Shown: positions 1 to 7,328 of the stretch, piece after piece | How positions within the stretch are numbered: the stretch's first letter is position 1 | How the letters are laid out: every line of letters begins with the position of its first letter | Assembly (NCBI RefSeq): GCF_001463745.1 | Contig: NZ_BBWJ01000016.1 | Span: forward strand, 1 to 37,843 | Origin: Aureimonas sp. AU22 | GTDB lineage: Bacteria; Pseudomonadota; Alphaproteobacteria; Rhizobiales; Rhizobiaceae | DNA length: 37,843 nucleotides | Direction: 5' to 3' | The notes under the pieces: model-generated | Databases searched by the model: none | What the model saw: only the letters and a program-made list of their open reading frames with translations | What the model was told of the DNA's origin: nothing | Program-made: the position numbers and the translations under genes

Positions 1-261
1 ACGCTGGACCGCCTCGCGCCGCTGGAGGGTGGCAAGCCCCGCCGCGAACTGATCGATTTCGTCACCGACCGGCCGGGCCACGACCTGCGCTATGCGATCG
101 ATGCCACGCGCATCGAGGGCGAACTCGGCTGGCGGGCGCAGGAAACCTTCGAGACCGGCCTTGAGAAGACCATTCGCTGGTATCTCGACAATCCCGACTG
201 GTGGCGCCCGATCCGCGAAAAGCGCTACTCCGGCGAGCGTCTCGGGGCAGCCAAGGGTTGA
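1..261 (+). CDS. rfbB: dTDP-glucose 4,6-dehydratase, C-terminal end (partial)
   Basis: This reading frame enters from the left edge and stops at TGA 259-261, giving the last 86 residues. The tail carries the features of RfbB C-termini: [26 protein letters not shown] and the aromatic-rich [12 protein letters not shown]. RfbB is an extended short-chain dehydrogenase that converts dTDP-glucose to dTDP-4-keto-6-deoxyglucose on the way to dTDP-rhamnose, in the cytoplasm. The Rossmann fold and catalytic residues lie outside the window, so intactness cannot be judged. The RgpF-like gene that follows on the same strand fits a polysaccharide locus. A related NDP-sugar dehydratase cannot be fully excluded from the tail alone. 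Confidence 0.9.
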   Translation, partial: TLDRLAPLEGGKPRRELIDFVTDRPGHDLRYAIDATRIEGELGWRAQETFETGLEKTIRWYLDNPDWWRPIREKRYSGERLGAAKG

Positions 262-301
262 GGATCGTCCGCTGGTGGCATGGAGGCAACGCGGTCAGGC
301 C

Positions 302-1219
302 ATGAACAGCGTTCCCATCGTCTTCGTCCATGTCCACCATCCCGACGTCTGGGCCGACATGGCGCGCGACATCGCGGGCGCCTTCTCGCGCCCGTTCGCG
401 GTCGTGCTGACCTGTCGCGACGCCGAGATGCCGCTGGCGGACGTGGACAGTCCGCATGTCGTCTTCACGCGTCGCCTGACGGTGGAGAATCGCGGCCGCG
501 ACGTCCTGCCATTCATGAAGGCGCTCCGAGCGGAGGGTGAGGGGTTCGCCATCGGGCTGAAGCTCCACACCAAGCGCTCGGTTCATCGTGCGGACGGCGA
601 CGACTGGCGGCGCTTCCTGACCGCGTCGCTGCTGGCGGGGCAGGGGGGAAACCCAGAAGCGCTCGTGGCCATGGAACGCCTGCCGACGCTCGGGCTCGTC
701 GCGCCGGAGGCGCACCTTCTATCCCTGCGGTCCCGGATCGTCCTGAACGGGCGGATCACCCGGCAGATGATGCAGGCCATGCAACTCGGCCTGACGCTCG
801 GCGAACTCGAGGCGCGCCGGTTCGCCGCCGGATCGATGTTCTGGTTCCGCCGCGAGGCCCTGGCACCCTTCACCAATCCGGTTCTGGAGCCGCTCTTCGC
901 AGCGGAACGTGGCCAGCTCGACGGAACGGCGGCGCATGCGGCCGAGCGGCTCTTTGCCGCTGTCGCCGAGCGCCAGGGCTATCTGGCAGCCGGCACGGAG
1001 GCGCTACCCGCCTTGCTGGCCTCGGCACCGGACCAGCATGCGGCGATCGTCGAAGCCGCCGCCGCCGCGGCCCGAAATCCCTTCGTCCTGCCGCTCGCGC
1101 AATTCTGGCAGCGCTATCCCGCAGCGCTCGTCGCGGCGCACTATCTCTACGCCTACGCGCCCAGCCCCGTGTGGCGAACAGCCCGCGCGCTTCTCAAACG
1201 CTTCACCGTGGATCGCTGA
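302..1219 (+). CDS. RgpF-like rhamnan synthesis F family protein
   Basis: The protein has 305 residues from ATG 302. The motifs VENRGRDVLPFM, LKLHTKRS and AGSMFWFR match the RgpF (rhamnan synthesis protein F) domain, which is found in proteins that build or modify rhamnose-containing cell-surface glycans. The exact reaction is not known from sequence. The open frame continues upstream to 92, but that part overlaps rfbB and does not look like protein, so I chose ATG 302. A GGAGG lies about 15 bases upstream, which is far for a ribosome binding site. Adjacent rfbB would supply deoxy-sugar precursor. The 3' end overlaps the convergent oxidoreductase gene by 17 bases. The C-terminal 70 residues are alanine-rich and poorly conserved in appearance. 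Confidence 0.8.
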   Translation: MNSVPIVFVHVHHPDVWADMARDIAGAFSRPFAVVLTCRDAEMPLADVDSPHVVFTRRLTVENRGRDVLPFMKALRAEGEGFAIGLKLHTKRSVHRADGDDWRRFLTASLLAGQGGNPEALVAMERLPTLGLVAPEAHLLSLRSRIVLNGRITRQMMQAMQLGLTLGELEARRFAAGSMFWFRREALAPFTNPVLEPLFAAERGQLDGTAAHAAERLFAAVAERQGYLAAGTEALPALLASAPDQHAAIVEAAAAAARNPFVLPLAQFWQRYPAALVAAHYLYAYAPSPVWRTARALLKRFTVDR

Positions 1220-2270
1220 CCACCAACGCGAAGCGGTCCAGGATGGCGAGGATCGCAACGGACTCTTGGATCGGCATCACGTCGCTGTCCCCGGCGCCCG
1301 CAGCCAGAAGGTCGGTGAAGTGGTCGACCTGATACTGAAGGCCCGACCCTTCATAGAGGGTCGGAATGGGACGCTCGCGAAGGGGGCGCGCGAGGGCCTT
1401 CAAAGCTGGAAGCGTGCCGCGAAGCCCCGTGCGGACGGGCGAAAGCGATCCGTCAGTCGGTGCCGCCGAAGACGGCGCGCCGGAACGTTTCAGCGAGAGC
1501 GCCGGGGGACAGAGAAACGGCGCCCGCAAACGGAGGCGCCCCTTCGAACCCGTCACCACCGCATCGTTCGGCCCTTCGCCGAGGAAGCCGAACCCCAGCG
1601 TCGCCACCGCTTGGCGATAGCGCAGCGCGAAAGCGCCTGCGACCGGCACGCCGTTGGGTGCCCGCACCGCCGTCTCCACCACCTCGTCCGGCGTGCCAAG
1701 GAAATGGAAGGCGAGCGAGAGAGGATAGACGCCGAGATCGAGATGCGCGCCGCCGCCGAGCGCGGGATCGAACAGGCGGCTCTTCGGATCGAAGGCATTG
1801 GGATAGGACAGGTGTGCGTCGAGGCCGTGGAGGGTGCCTACGCGACCCTCATCGATCAGGCGCTTGGCGGCACGAACACCCGGCGTGAAGCGCATCCACA
1901 TGGCTTCCATGCAGAGGACGTTCGCCCGCGCCGCGGCGTCGGCGATCTCCTGCGCCTCCGCTGCCGAGGCGGCCAGCGGCTTCTCCACGAGCACCGCCTT
2001 GCCGGCCGCGATGGCCGCGAGCGCATCGTCGCGGTGCTGCGCGGTCGGACTCGCCACATAGACTGCGTCGATGGACGGTTCGGCCAAGGCGGCGTCGAGC
2101 GAGCCGCCCTTCGCGTCGGGTCCAATGGCGCCTGCGAGGCTTTGGGCGCGGGCCGCATCGCGCGAGGCGATGGCGACGACGCGGCTGCGTCTTGAGTGGC
2201 GGATGTCGGCGCAGAAGCGGCGCGCGATGGTGCCGGTCCCAATCACCGCCCAGTTCACGTGATCCATCAT
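1203..2270 (-). CDS. Gfo/Idh/MocA family oxidoreductase
   Basis: A protein of 355 residues starting MMDHVNWAVIGTGTIA. The GTGTIA Rossmann motif at residues 10-15 binds NAD(P). VEKPLA is the family's conserved EKP motif, with its catalytic lysine. GGGAHLDLGVYPL corresponds to the second conserved segment, with aspartate and histidine-type residues near the active site. Family members oxidise or reduce sugars, inositols or related polyols and dihydrodiols; the substrate cannot be named here. The start sits 19 bases after the DedA stop, so the two are probably co-transcribed. Two Met codons (2270 and 2267) are possible starts. The open frame extends a further 18 codons upstream but there overlaps dedA. 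It converges on the RgpF-like gene with a 17-base overlap. Confidence 0.88.
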   Translation of the reverse strand: MMDHVNWAVIGTGTIARRFCADIRHSRRSRVVAIASRDAARAQSLAGAIGPDAKGGSLDAALAEPSIDAVYVASPTAQHRDDALAAIAAGKAVLVEKPLAASAAEAQEIADAAARANVLCMEAMWMRFTPGVRAAKRLIDEGRVGTLHGLDAHLSYPNAFDPKSRLFDPALGGGAHLDLGVYPLSLAFHFLGTPDEVVETAVRAPNGVPVAGAFALRYRQAVATLGFGFLGEGPNDAVVTGSKGRLRLRAPFLCPPALSLKRSGAPSSAAPTDGSLSPVRTGLRGTLPALKALARPLRERPIPTLYEGSGLQYQVDHFTDLLAAGAGDSDVMPIQESVAILAILDRFALVVSDPR

Positions 2271-2289
2271 TCCGGTCGGACTGCCCTGA

Positions 2290-2955
2290 TCAGGTCGGGC
2301 TGCGCAACGTACGCCGACGCGCACCCCGCTCCGCGCGACGGTCGCGGCTGAAGTGCCGCCCGCCGACGACCGTCGCGATGGCGGTGAGGGCGAGCACGGC
2401 CCCGAGGATCAGGAGCCCATCCGTCGCCGACATGTGGGTGATGCCCTGCGCACCCTTCATGCCGAGCCATCCCGGCGCAAACATCGCGGGCGCCCAGACG
2501 ACGGCGGACAGGATGTTGGCGATCTGAAACCGCTTCTGGTCCATCGCCATCATGCCGGCGACGAGCGGCACGGTGGAGCGGATGGGCCCAAGGAAGCGGC
2601 CGAGAAACACGGCCCAGAAGCCGTAGCGGCGGAAGAACAGGCGCGTCTTCGCCACGGCGTGGCGATAACGGCGCAGCGGAGGCCGATGAACGACGCCCGG
2701 TCCGAGCCAGCGGCCGAGGAAGTAGGAGATGATGTCGCCCACGATGGCGCCGACGGCGGCCGCGATCAGCGTCACCACCGGATCGATCACGCCCGTTCCC
2801 ATCAAGCCGCCGATCAGGAGCATCACGGCCGTGGCGGGAATCACGAGGCCGACGAGGACCAGCGACTCGCCCAGGCAGATGGCAGCGACGATCAAGGCCG
2901 CCCATCCGGGATTGGCCTGGATCAGTCCGCCGACTTGGGAGAGAAAGGCCTCCAT
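2290..2955 (-). CDS. DedA/SNARE-associated family membrane protein
   Basis: A 221-residue integral membrane protein starting MEAFLSQVGGLIQ. The stretch GRFLGPIRSTVPLVAGMM contains the diagnostic DedA arginines and the proline-arginine motif. An upstream segment with GESLVLVGLVIPATAVML resembles the first re-entrant helix region. Hydrophobic segments lie near residues 14-55, 60-80, 125-150 and 170-195. DedA proteins are inner-membrane proteins linked to membrane potential, polyprenyl or phospholipid translocation and envelope integrity; the cargo here is not known. The start at 2955 was preferred over 3009 because the intervening residues are not membrane-like. The gene lies downstream of a hairpin that ends the DUF2076 gene. 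Confidence 0.88.
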   Translation of the reverse strand: MEAFLSQVGGLIQANPGWAALIVAAICLGESLVLVGLVIPATAVMLLIGGLMGTGVIDPVVTLIAAAVGAIVGDIISYFLGRWLGPGVVHRPPLRRYRHAVAKTRLFFRRYGFWAVFLGRFLGPIRSTVPLVAGMMAMDQKRFQIANILSAVVWAPAMFAPGWLGMKGAQGITHMSATDGLLILGAVLALTAIATVVGGRHFSRDRRAERGARRRTLRSPT

Positions 2956-3027
2956 CGCATGCCTGCCATTCGCGAGTGCCGGGTGGGTGCCGCGGGAGCA
3001 TGCGGACACGGCGTGTAGATAAGATGA

Positions 3028-3059
3028 CGAGGCGCGACCCTACGACGGATCGCGCCTCG
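3028..3059 (-). terminator. Hairpin downstream of the DUF2076 gene
   Basis: A perfect 10-base inverted repeat (3028-3037 with 3050-3059, arm CGAGGCGCGA) with a 12-base loop lies 36 bases past the DUF2076 stop. On the minus strand it is followed by a T-containing but not uniform tract. It looks like a terminator or attenuator between the sigma-factor cluster and dedA. Confidence 0.5.
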
Positions 3060-3095
3060 AAATCGTAAATGTTTCACATGGGGTTAGGCGAGACG

Positions 3096-3743
3096 TCAGA
3101 TTTCCTCGTCGAAGCCGCCGCCGTCATCGAAGAAACCGCCCTCGTCGGCGGTCTCCTGCACGGCGGGCTCCTCCGCCGGAGCTTCGGGCTCCGCCGCCTG
3201 AGCCTCGCCGCCGTCGAACATGCCCGCGATCGCATTGCCGAGGAGCACGCCACCGGCGACACCCATCGCAGTTTGCGCCGCACCGGCGAGGAACCCGCCG
3301 CCGCCCCGGCCCGCCATCATGCCCGGCTGACCCATCATGCCGGGCTGGCCCATCGCGCCGCCGCTGCGGCCTTGCGCACCCCAGGGACCGGCTGCCGCGC
3401 CCGCCGCACCCATGGCCGGCGTCGCCGGCACCGAGCGCGGACGCGGCTGCTCGCCGCCACCGAACATCCGCGACAGAAAGCCGCCGCCGCTCCCGCCCTG
3501 TGCGTTGGCGTAGCGGCTGTCCTGCGTCTCGTTGCGCAAGGCCTCCAGTTCCCGCTGCTGATTCTCCAGCGCCATCTGCTGCATCACGATGGTCTGCGCC
3601 ATGTAGTAGGGCGAGCCGGGCTGGCGGTTGACCTGATCGTTGATGAAGCGCTCGGATTCCGGGTCGCGCTGGGGCGCATCGCGCTCGAGCGTGCCGAGCT
3701 TCTGGAACAGGTCCTCGATCGCACGGCGGTCGTTGGTATCCAT
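3096..3743 (-). CDS. DUF2076 domain-containing protein
   Basis: A 215-residue protein. The N-terminal 70 residues (DRRAIEDLFQKL, DPESERFIND, PYYMAQTIVMQQ, LENQQRELEAL) match the DUF2076 family, predicted to be helical and partly coiled coil. The middle is Gly/Met/Pro-rich with short repeats of the type GQPGMMGQPGMM at residues 130-150, then comes a Gly/Ala hydrophobic segment (QTAMGVAGGVLLGNAIAGMF). The C-terminus is strongly acidic and ends FDDGGGFDEEI. The function of DUF2076 is not established; members are often described as periplasmic or envelope proteins. No classical signal peptide is visible. It lies 51 bases behind the BI-1 gene on the same strand, so it is probably part of the sigma-factor cluster. 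Confidence 0.85.
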   Translation of the reverse strand: MDTNDRRAIEDLFQKLGTLERDAPQRDPESERFINDQVNRQPGSPYYMAQTIVMQQMALENQQRELEALRNETQDSRYANAQGGSGGGFLSRMFGGGEQPRPRSVPATPAMGAAGAAAGPWGAQGRSGGAMGQPGMMGQPGMMAGRGGGGFLAGAAQTAMGVAGGVLLGNAIAGMFDGGEAQAAEPEAPAEEPAVQETADEGGFFDDGGGFDEEI

Positions 3744-3794
3744 GATGGTTCAAATCCTCGATGGGGTTGGGGAAGAGGGCAGGCGTCCCACCGC

Positions 3795-4517
3795 TTACTC
3801 GCGCTCACCCGTGAAGTTCAGAAGCAGCTGGAAGATGTTGACGAAGTTCAGGAACAGCGACAGGGCGCCGAACACGGCCATCTTCTGAAGCGATTCCGAA
3901 CCGTGGTTCTCCGAATATTGTTCCTTGATGGTCTGCGTATCCCAGGCGGTCAGGCCGACGAACACGATGATGCCGATGACCGAGATCGCGAACTGCAGCG
4001 CGGACGAGCCGATGAAGATGTTGACGAGGCTCGCGATCACGACGCCGATCAGGCCCATGATCAGGAGCGAGCCGAACTGCGTGAGATCCCGCTTGGTGGT
4101 GTAGCCGTAGAGGCTGGTTGCACCGAACATGGCGGCCGCGATGAAGAACGTGTTGGCGATGCTCGCGCCGGTGAAGACCAGGAACACCGACGACAGCGAA
4201 AGCCCCATCACCGCGCAGAACGCCCAGAACAGCAGCTGCGCCGTCGCCGCCGAGATGGCGTGGATGCGGAACGAGAAGAACAGCACGAAGGCGAGCGGCG
4301 CCAGCATTACCACCCACTTCAGCGGCGACTGGAAGATCGGCACGTAGAGGGCCGGCGTGTTGCCGACCACGAAGGCCACGAGGCCGGTGACGACGAGGCC
4401 GAGGCCCATGTAGTTGAAGACGCGCAGCATATGCTGGCGCAGGCCCTCGTCGAACAGGGCCTGGGACTGGTAGGCGCCCGTGTCGCGGACGCCGAACCCC
4501 CGGAAGGGTGTGTTCAT
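3795..4517 (-). CDS. Bax inhibitor-1/YccA family membrane protein
   Basis: A 240-residue protein with seven hydrophobic segments (roughly residues 34-52, 62-80, 90-110, 115-135, 150-170, 175-195, 215-235). It begins MNTPFRGFGVRDTGAYQSQA, matching alphaproteobacterial BI-1/YccA proteins. GLTAWDTQTIKEQY contains the conserved acidic pair region near the sixth helix. BI-1 proteins are pH-sensitive calcium-leak or stress-protective membrane proteins; YccA in E. coli interacts with the FtsH protease. The start at 4517 has GGAG seven bases upstream, and the longer open frame runs into the anti-sigma gene. The gap to the anti-sigma stop is only 25 bases, which suggests co-transcription with the sigma/anti-sigma pair. 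Confidence 0.92.
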   Translation of the reverse strand: MNTPFRGFGVRDTGAYQSQALFDEGLRQHMLRVFNYMGLGLVVTGLVAFVVGNTPALYVPIFQSPLKWVVMLAPLAFVLFFSFRIHAISAATAQLLFWAFCAVMGLSLSSVFLVFTGASIANTFFIAAAMFGATSLYGYTTKRDLTQFGSLLIMGLIGVVIASLVNIFIGSSALQFAISVIGIIVFVGLTAWDTQTIKEQYSENHGSESLQKMAVFGALSLFLNFVNIFQLLLNFTGERE

Positions 4518-4542
4518 GATCGATCTCCGTTCTGGATGGTGT

Positions 4543-5319
4543 TCAGTAGAGCGTACGCGACAGCTGCCCGGCCCATTGACCGAGCCGTGAGCGATCGACG
4601 CCGGTCGAGACGAGCGCGTAGGCGATCTCCCCGATCTGCCAATAGGCCGTGTCGGCCTCCGCGCCGGGGCCGAGCCGCGCCTCCACGACGTCGAAGACGC
4701 CAGGACGCACCGCATAGAGCGACAAGGACTCGCCACCCGGTGCGGTCAACGTCATCTCCACGCTGGGGCCGAAGGTGGACGGGAAGACCTGCACGTCGCT
4801 GACCCGCCACCCGTCCGGCAGGACCGGCAGGCGGATCGCCGTCGCCGACAGGATCTCCGCCGGGTCGAAGCCGGACGTCTCGGGTTGCGAGACCATGCCG
4901 GCCCGCAACTGGCTCGTCCGGTGAGCGCGCAGCGCATCCTCCACGAACGCCGGAGGCTGCACGGACGCGACGCTTTCGCGAACGCCCAGCGGGCCGAACT
5001 GCGAATGGGCCGCCCAGCCGACCGCCACGAGGAGGCCGAGCGCGGCCACCCGGCCGAGGCGAGGGGCGAGACGTCGACGCATGCGGCTCGCCTGGAGACG
5101 CCGCGCCGCGTGGCTGACGCGCAGTCCCGCGCCGCCGTCCGGCGTCGGCAACGCGAGGCGCAGCTCGGTGTTCGTGCGCAAGTCCGCCATCACCCGCGCT
5201 GCATCGGCCGGATGGTCCGCCAGGAAGGTTTCCACGGCGAGACGACGCTCGACCGCGAGCTGACCGTCCACATAGGCCGCGATGTCGAGTTCGGTAACGG
5301 GATCAGGATGCCGCGTCAT
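4543..5319 (-). CDS. Anti-sigma factor, membrane-anchored, cysteine-free
   Basis: A 258-residue protein beginning MTRHPDPVTELDIAAYVDGQ. Residues 10-50 (DIAAYVDGQLAVERR, LADHPADAARVMADL) resemble the N-terminal helical domain of anti-sigma factors. A single transmembrane segment (VAALGLLVAVGWAAH) lies near residue 95. The remainder would face the periplasm. No HxxxCxxC zinc motif is present and no cysteine is visible anywhere, so this is not a zinc-binding (ZAS) redox sensor. The gene starts inside the sigma gene (17-base overlap), the usual translationally coupled sigma/anti-sigma arrangement. Inferred role: it sequesters the neighbouring ECF sigma factor until an envelope signal arrives. The start is chosen by family length and by the overlap. 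Confidence 0.85.
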   Translation of the reverse strand: MTRHPDPVTELDIAAYVDGQLAVERRLAVETFLADHPADAARVMADLRTNTELRLALPTPDGGAGLRVSHAARRLQASRMRRRLAPRLGRVAALGLLVAVGWAAHSQFGPLGVRESVASVQPPAFVEDALRAHRTSQLRAGMVSQPETSGFDPAEILSATAIRLPVLPDGWRVSDVQVFPSTFGPSVEMTLTAPGGESLSLYAVRPGVFDVVEARLGPGAEADTAYWQIGEIAYALVSTGVDRSRLGQWAGQLSRTLY

Positions 5320-5845
5320 CCGAGCCTCCGCGAGCCTTGAAACGCACGATGTTGGTGCCGTCCCCCTCGTCCATCGCGCGAAGCTGCGCGCGGGCCCGCG
5401 ATACGCGGGACACGAGCGTGCCGACGGGGATGCCCAGTGCGGTGGCGGCGTCCTCGTAGGGCAGGCCCTCGATGGCCACGAGATGGAGTGCGGCACGCTG
5501 CTCGTCGGGAAGTGCGAGGAACGCGCGGCGGACGTCCTGCAGCCGCACCGAGGCTTCCTGCGACGCAGGCATGGCGACATCCATGTTCTCGCTGCGCTCG
5601 CTCTCGAAGCTTGCCCGCGTCGCCTGTCGCCGGCGCCGGTCAATGAACGTGTTGTGCAGGATGGAGAAGAGCCAGGCGCGCGCGTCGCGGCCGGGGCGGA
5701 ACTGCCGCTCCTTCTCGATCGCCTTCACCAGCGCGTCGTGGACGAGATCCTCCGCATCGCCGCGATCGCGCGTCAGCGAAAGGGCGTAGCGCTTCAGCGG
5801 CGCCAGCTGTGAAAAGAGATCTTCGGTCGTGGGTTTGTCCCGCAT
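5303..5845 (-). CDS. ECF-type RNA polymerase sigma factor
   Basis: A 180-residue sigma-70 family protein with only regions 2 and 4, as in extracytoplasmic-function sigma factors. Region 2 covers about residues 15-75 (DAEDLVHDALVKAIEK, ARAWLFSILHNTFIDRRRR). Region 4 covers about residues 110-160 (LPDEQRAALHLVAIEGL, then a helix-turn-helix with GIPVGTLVSRVSRARAQLR). It starts the minus-strand cluster of anti-sigma factor, BI-1 and DUF2076 genes and overlaps the anti-sigma gene by 17 bases. The ECF subgroup cannot be settled by eye. It is not the EcfG general stress factor as far as the context shows, since no phyR or nepR is present. The promoter probably lies in 5846-5933. Confidence 0.92.
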   Translation of the reverse strand: MRDKPTTEDLFSQLAPLKRYALSLTRDRGDAEDLVHDALVKAIEKERQFRPGRDARAWLFSILHNTFIDRRRRQATRASFESERSENMDVAMPASQEASVRLQDVRRAFLALPDEQRAALHLVAIEGLPYEDAATALGIPVGTLVSRVSRARAQLRAMDEGDGTNIVRFKARGGSDDAAS

Positions 5846-5873
5846 ACCCCGATATACGGATGGCCCGCAGGAT

Positions 5874-5927
5874 CCATCCGGCCGCTATGCCTCTTTTCCG
5901 ATCACGAAACGGCGAGCGGCCGGATGG
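5874..5927 (-). terminator. Long GC-rich inverted repeat between metC and the sigma gene
   Basis: CCATCCGGCCGCT (5874-5886) is repeated exactly in inverted form as AGCGGCCGGATGG (5915-5927), with a 28-base loop. It begins six bases past the metC stop, so it can act as a hairpin terminator for metC. It also sits just upstream of the sigma-factor gene, so an operator role is possible. No run of T follows on the minus strand. Confidence 0.5.
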
Positions 5928-5933
5928 GGTCGT

Positions 5934-7118
5934 TCAGGCGAGGTCGCGCACCGCTGCAAAACCGGCTTCCAGATCGGCCTGCAGGTCGTCGACATCCTCC
6001 AGACCGACCTGCAGTCGGATCACCGGACCCTCGACAGGGGCCGTCGCCACGCGCCGATCCCGCAAGTCCACCTCGAGCGCCAGGCTCTCGAAGCCGCCCC
6101 AGGAATAGCCGAGACCGAACAGCGTCAAGGCGTCCAGGAACGCTGCGGCTTCGACCCGTCCGCCGCCTTGGAGGACGATGCTGAAGAGGCCCGTTGAACC
6201 GCTGAACTGGCGCTTCCAGAGATCGTGTCCGGGAAACGAGGGCAGGGCGGGATGCAGGACGCGCGCGACATCCTCGCGCGCCTCCAGCCAGCGCGCCAGC
6301 TTCAGCGCCGAGGCCTCGTGGGCGTTGATGCGCAGGTCCATCGTCTTCATGCCGCGGAAGACGAGATAGGCGTCCTCGGCAGATACGTTGATCCCGAATT
6401 GCATCTGCGCGTCGCGAAGGCGATCGAACGTCTCCTTCGTCGCCGAGACGCTGCCCATCAGAAGGTCGGAGTGGCCGCCGGGATACTTCGTCAGCGCGTG
6501 GATGGACAGGTCGACGCCGTGCTCCAGCGGCCGGAAATGAAGAGGCGTCGCCCAGGTGTTGTCGAGCATGCTCACCGCGCCGCCGGCCCGCGCGATCCCC
6601 GCGGCCTCGGCGACGTCCATCATCTCGAACGTGTTGGAGCCCGGCGCTTCGAGGAACACGACACGCGTGTTGGGCCGCATCAGCGCGGTCAGCCCGGCTC
6701 CGATCGACGGATCGAAATACTCCGTCTCGACGCCCATCCGCTTCAGCATCGTATCGCAAAAGAGGCGCGTCGGCCCGTACACACTGTCCACCACGAGGCA
6801 ATGGTCGCCACTGCCGAGGAAGGCGAGAAGGGGAAGCGAGACGGCGGCGAGTCCGGAAGGCACGAGAACCGTGCCGTACGAGCCCTCCATCTCGTCGATC
6901 GCCTCTTCGAGGGCTGCGATCGTCGGCGTGCCGCGCAGGCCGTAGGTGTAGGTCTGCGCGCGGCGGCGCATCGTCGAGGTGTCGGGAAACAGCACCGTGG
7001 AACCGCGCACGATCGGGGGATTGACGAATCCTTGCGACGTCTCGGGGTCGTGGCCGGCCCGCAGCCGACGCGTCACCGGGCGAAAAGCTGCTGAATTTTT
7101 GGGATCTTGCGAGGTCAA
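5934..7118 (-). CDS. metC: Cystathionine beta-lyase
   Basis: A PLP-dependent enzyme of the Cys/Met metabolism family, 394 residues when started at TTG 7118. LDNTWATPLHF precedes the cofactor lysine in HALTKYPGGHSD (K211). VFLEAPGSNTFEM and SGSTGLFS are typical of beta-lyases. The reaction is cystathionine to homocysteine, pyruvate and ammonia in methionine biosynthesis, cytoplasmic. The TTG start is supported by AGGA seven bases upstream and by the expected family length. The frame is open to 7292, but the extra 58 residues look like intergenic sequence. It diverges from aapJ. A related gamma-lyase or sulfhydrylase is less likely given GLRGTPTIAALEEAI and the overall match. Confidence 0.9.
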   Translation of the reverse strand: MTSQDPKNSAAFRPVTRRLRAGHDPETSQGFVNPPIVRGSTVLFPDTSTMRRRAQTYTYGLRGTPTIAALEEAIDEMEGSYGTVLVPSGLAAVSLPLLAFLGSGDHCLVVDSVYGPTRLFCDTMLKRMGVETEYFDPSIGAGLTALMRPNTRVVFLEAPGSNTFEMMDVAEAAGIARAGGAVSMLDNTWATPLHFRPLEHGVDLSIHALTKYPGGHSDLLMGSVSATKETFDRLRDAQMQFGINVSAEDAYLVFRGMKTMDLRINAHEASALKLARWLEAREDVARVLHPALPSFPGHDLWKRQFSGSTGLFSIVLQGGGRVEAAAFLDALTLFGLGYSWGGFESLALEVDLRDRRVATAPVEGPVIRLQVGLEDVDDLQADLEAGFAAVRDLA

Positions 7119-7195
7119 CGACCGATCATCCTGTGGAATATGTGCCCAGATCACGAGCAATTGCCACGTGATCCTTGGAAAAAAACGCCAGTCGC

Positions 7196-7224
7196 TTGAC
7201 CTGCCCATTCCGATGGCATGTGAT
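7196..7224 (+). promoter_or_regulatory. Candidate sigma-70 promoter for aapJ
   Basis: TTGACC at 7196-7201 and TGTGAT at 7219-7224 are separated by 17 bases. The -35 box is near perfect; the -10 box matches TATAAT at 4 of 6 positions. It lies about 105 bases upstream of the aapJ start, in the 210-bp region shared with the divergent metC. This is inference from consensus only. Confidence 0.4.
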
Positions 7225-7328
7225 CCACGGCGAGGCCTCCTCGCATGGGTCCTGGCATCAGACGTTTCGGAAGAAGCGTCGCGACTTCTCATTCATATCA
7301 GCAACCGGCCGAACTTGAAGGTAATCGG

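Noticed and set aside
3069-4802. A 577-codon plus-strand open frame over the DUF2076 and BI-1 genes
   Set aside because: It is His/Arg-rich without domains and is antisense to two recognisable genes.
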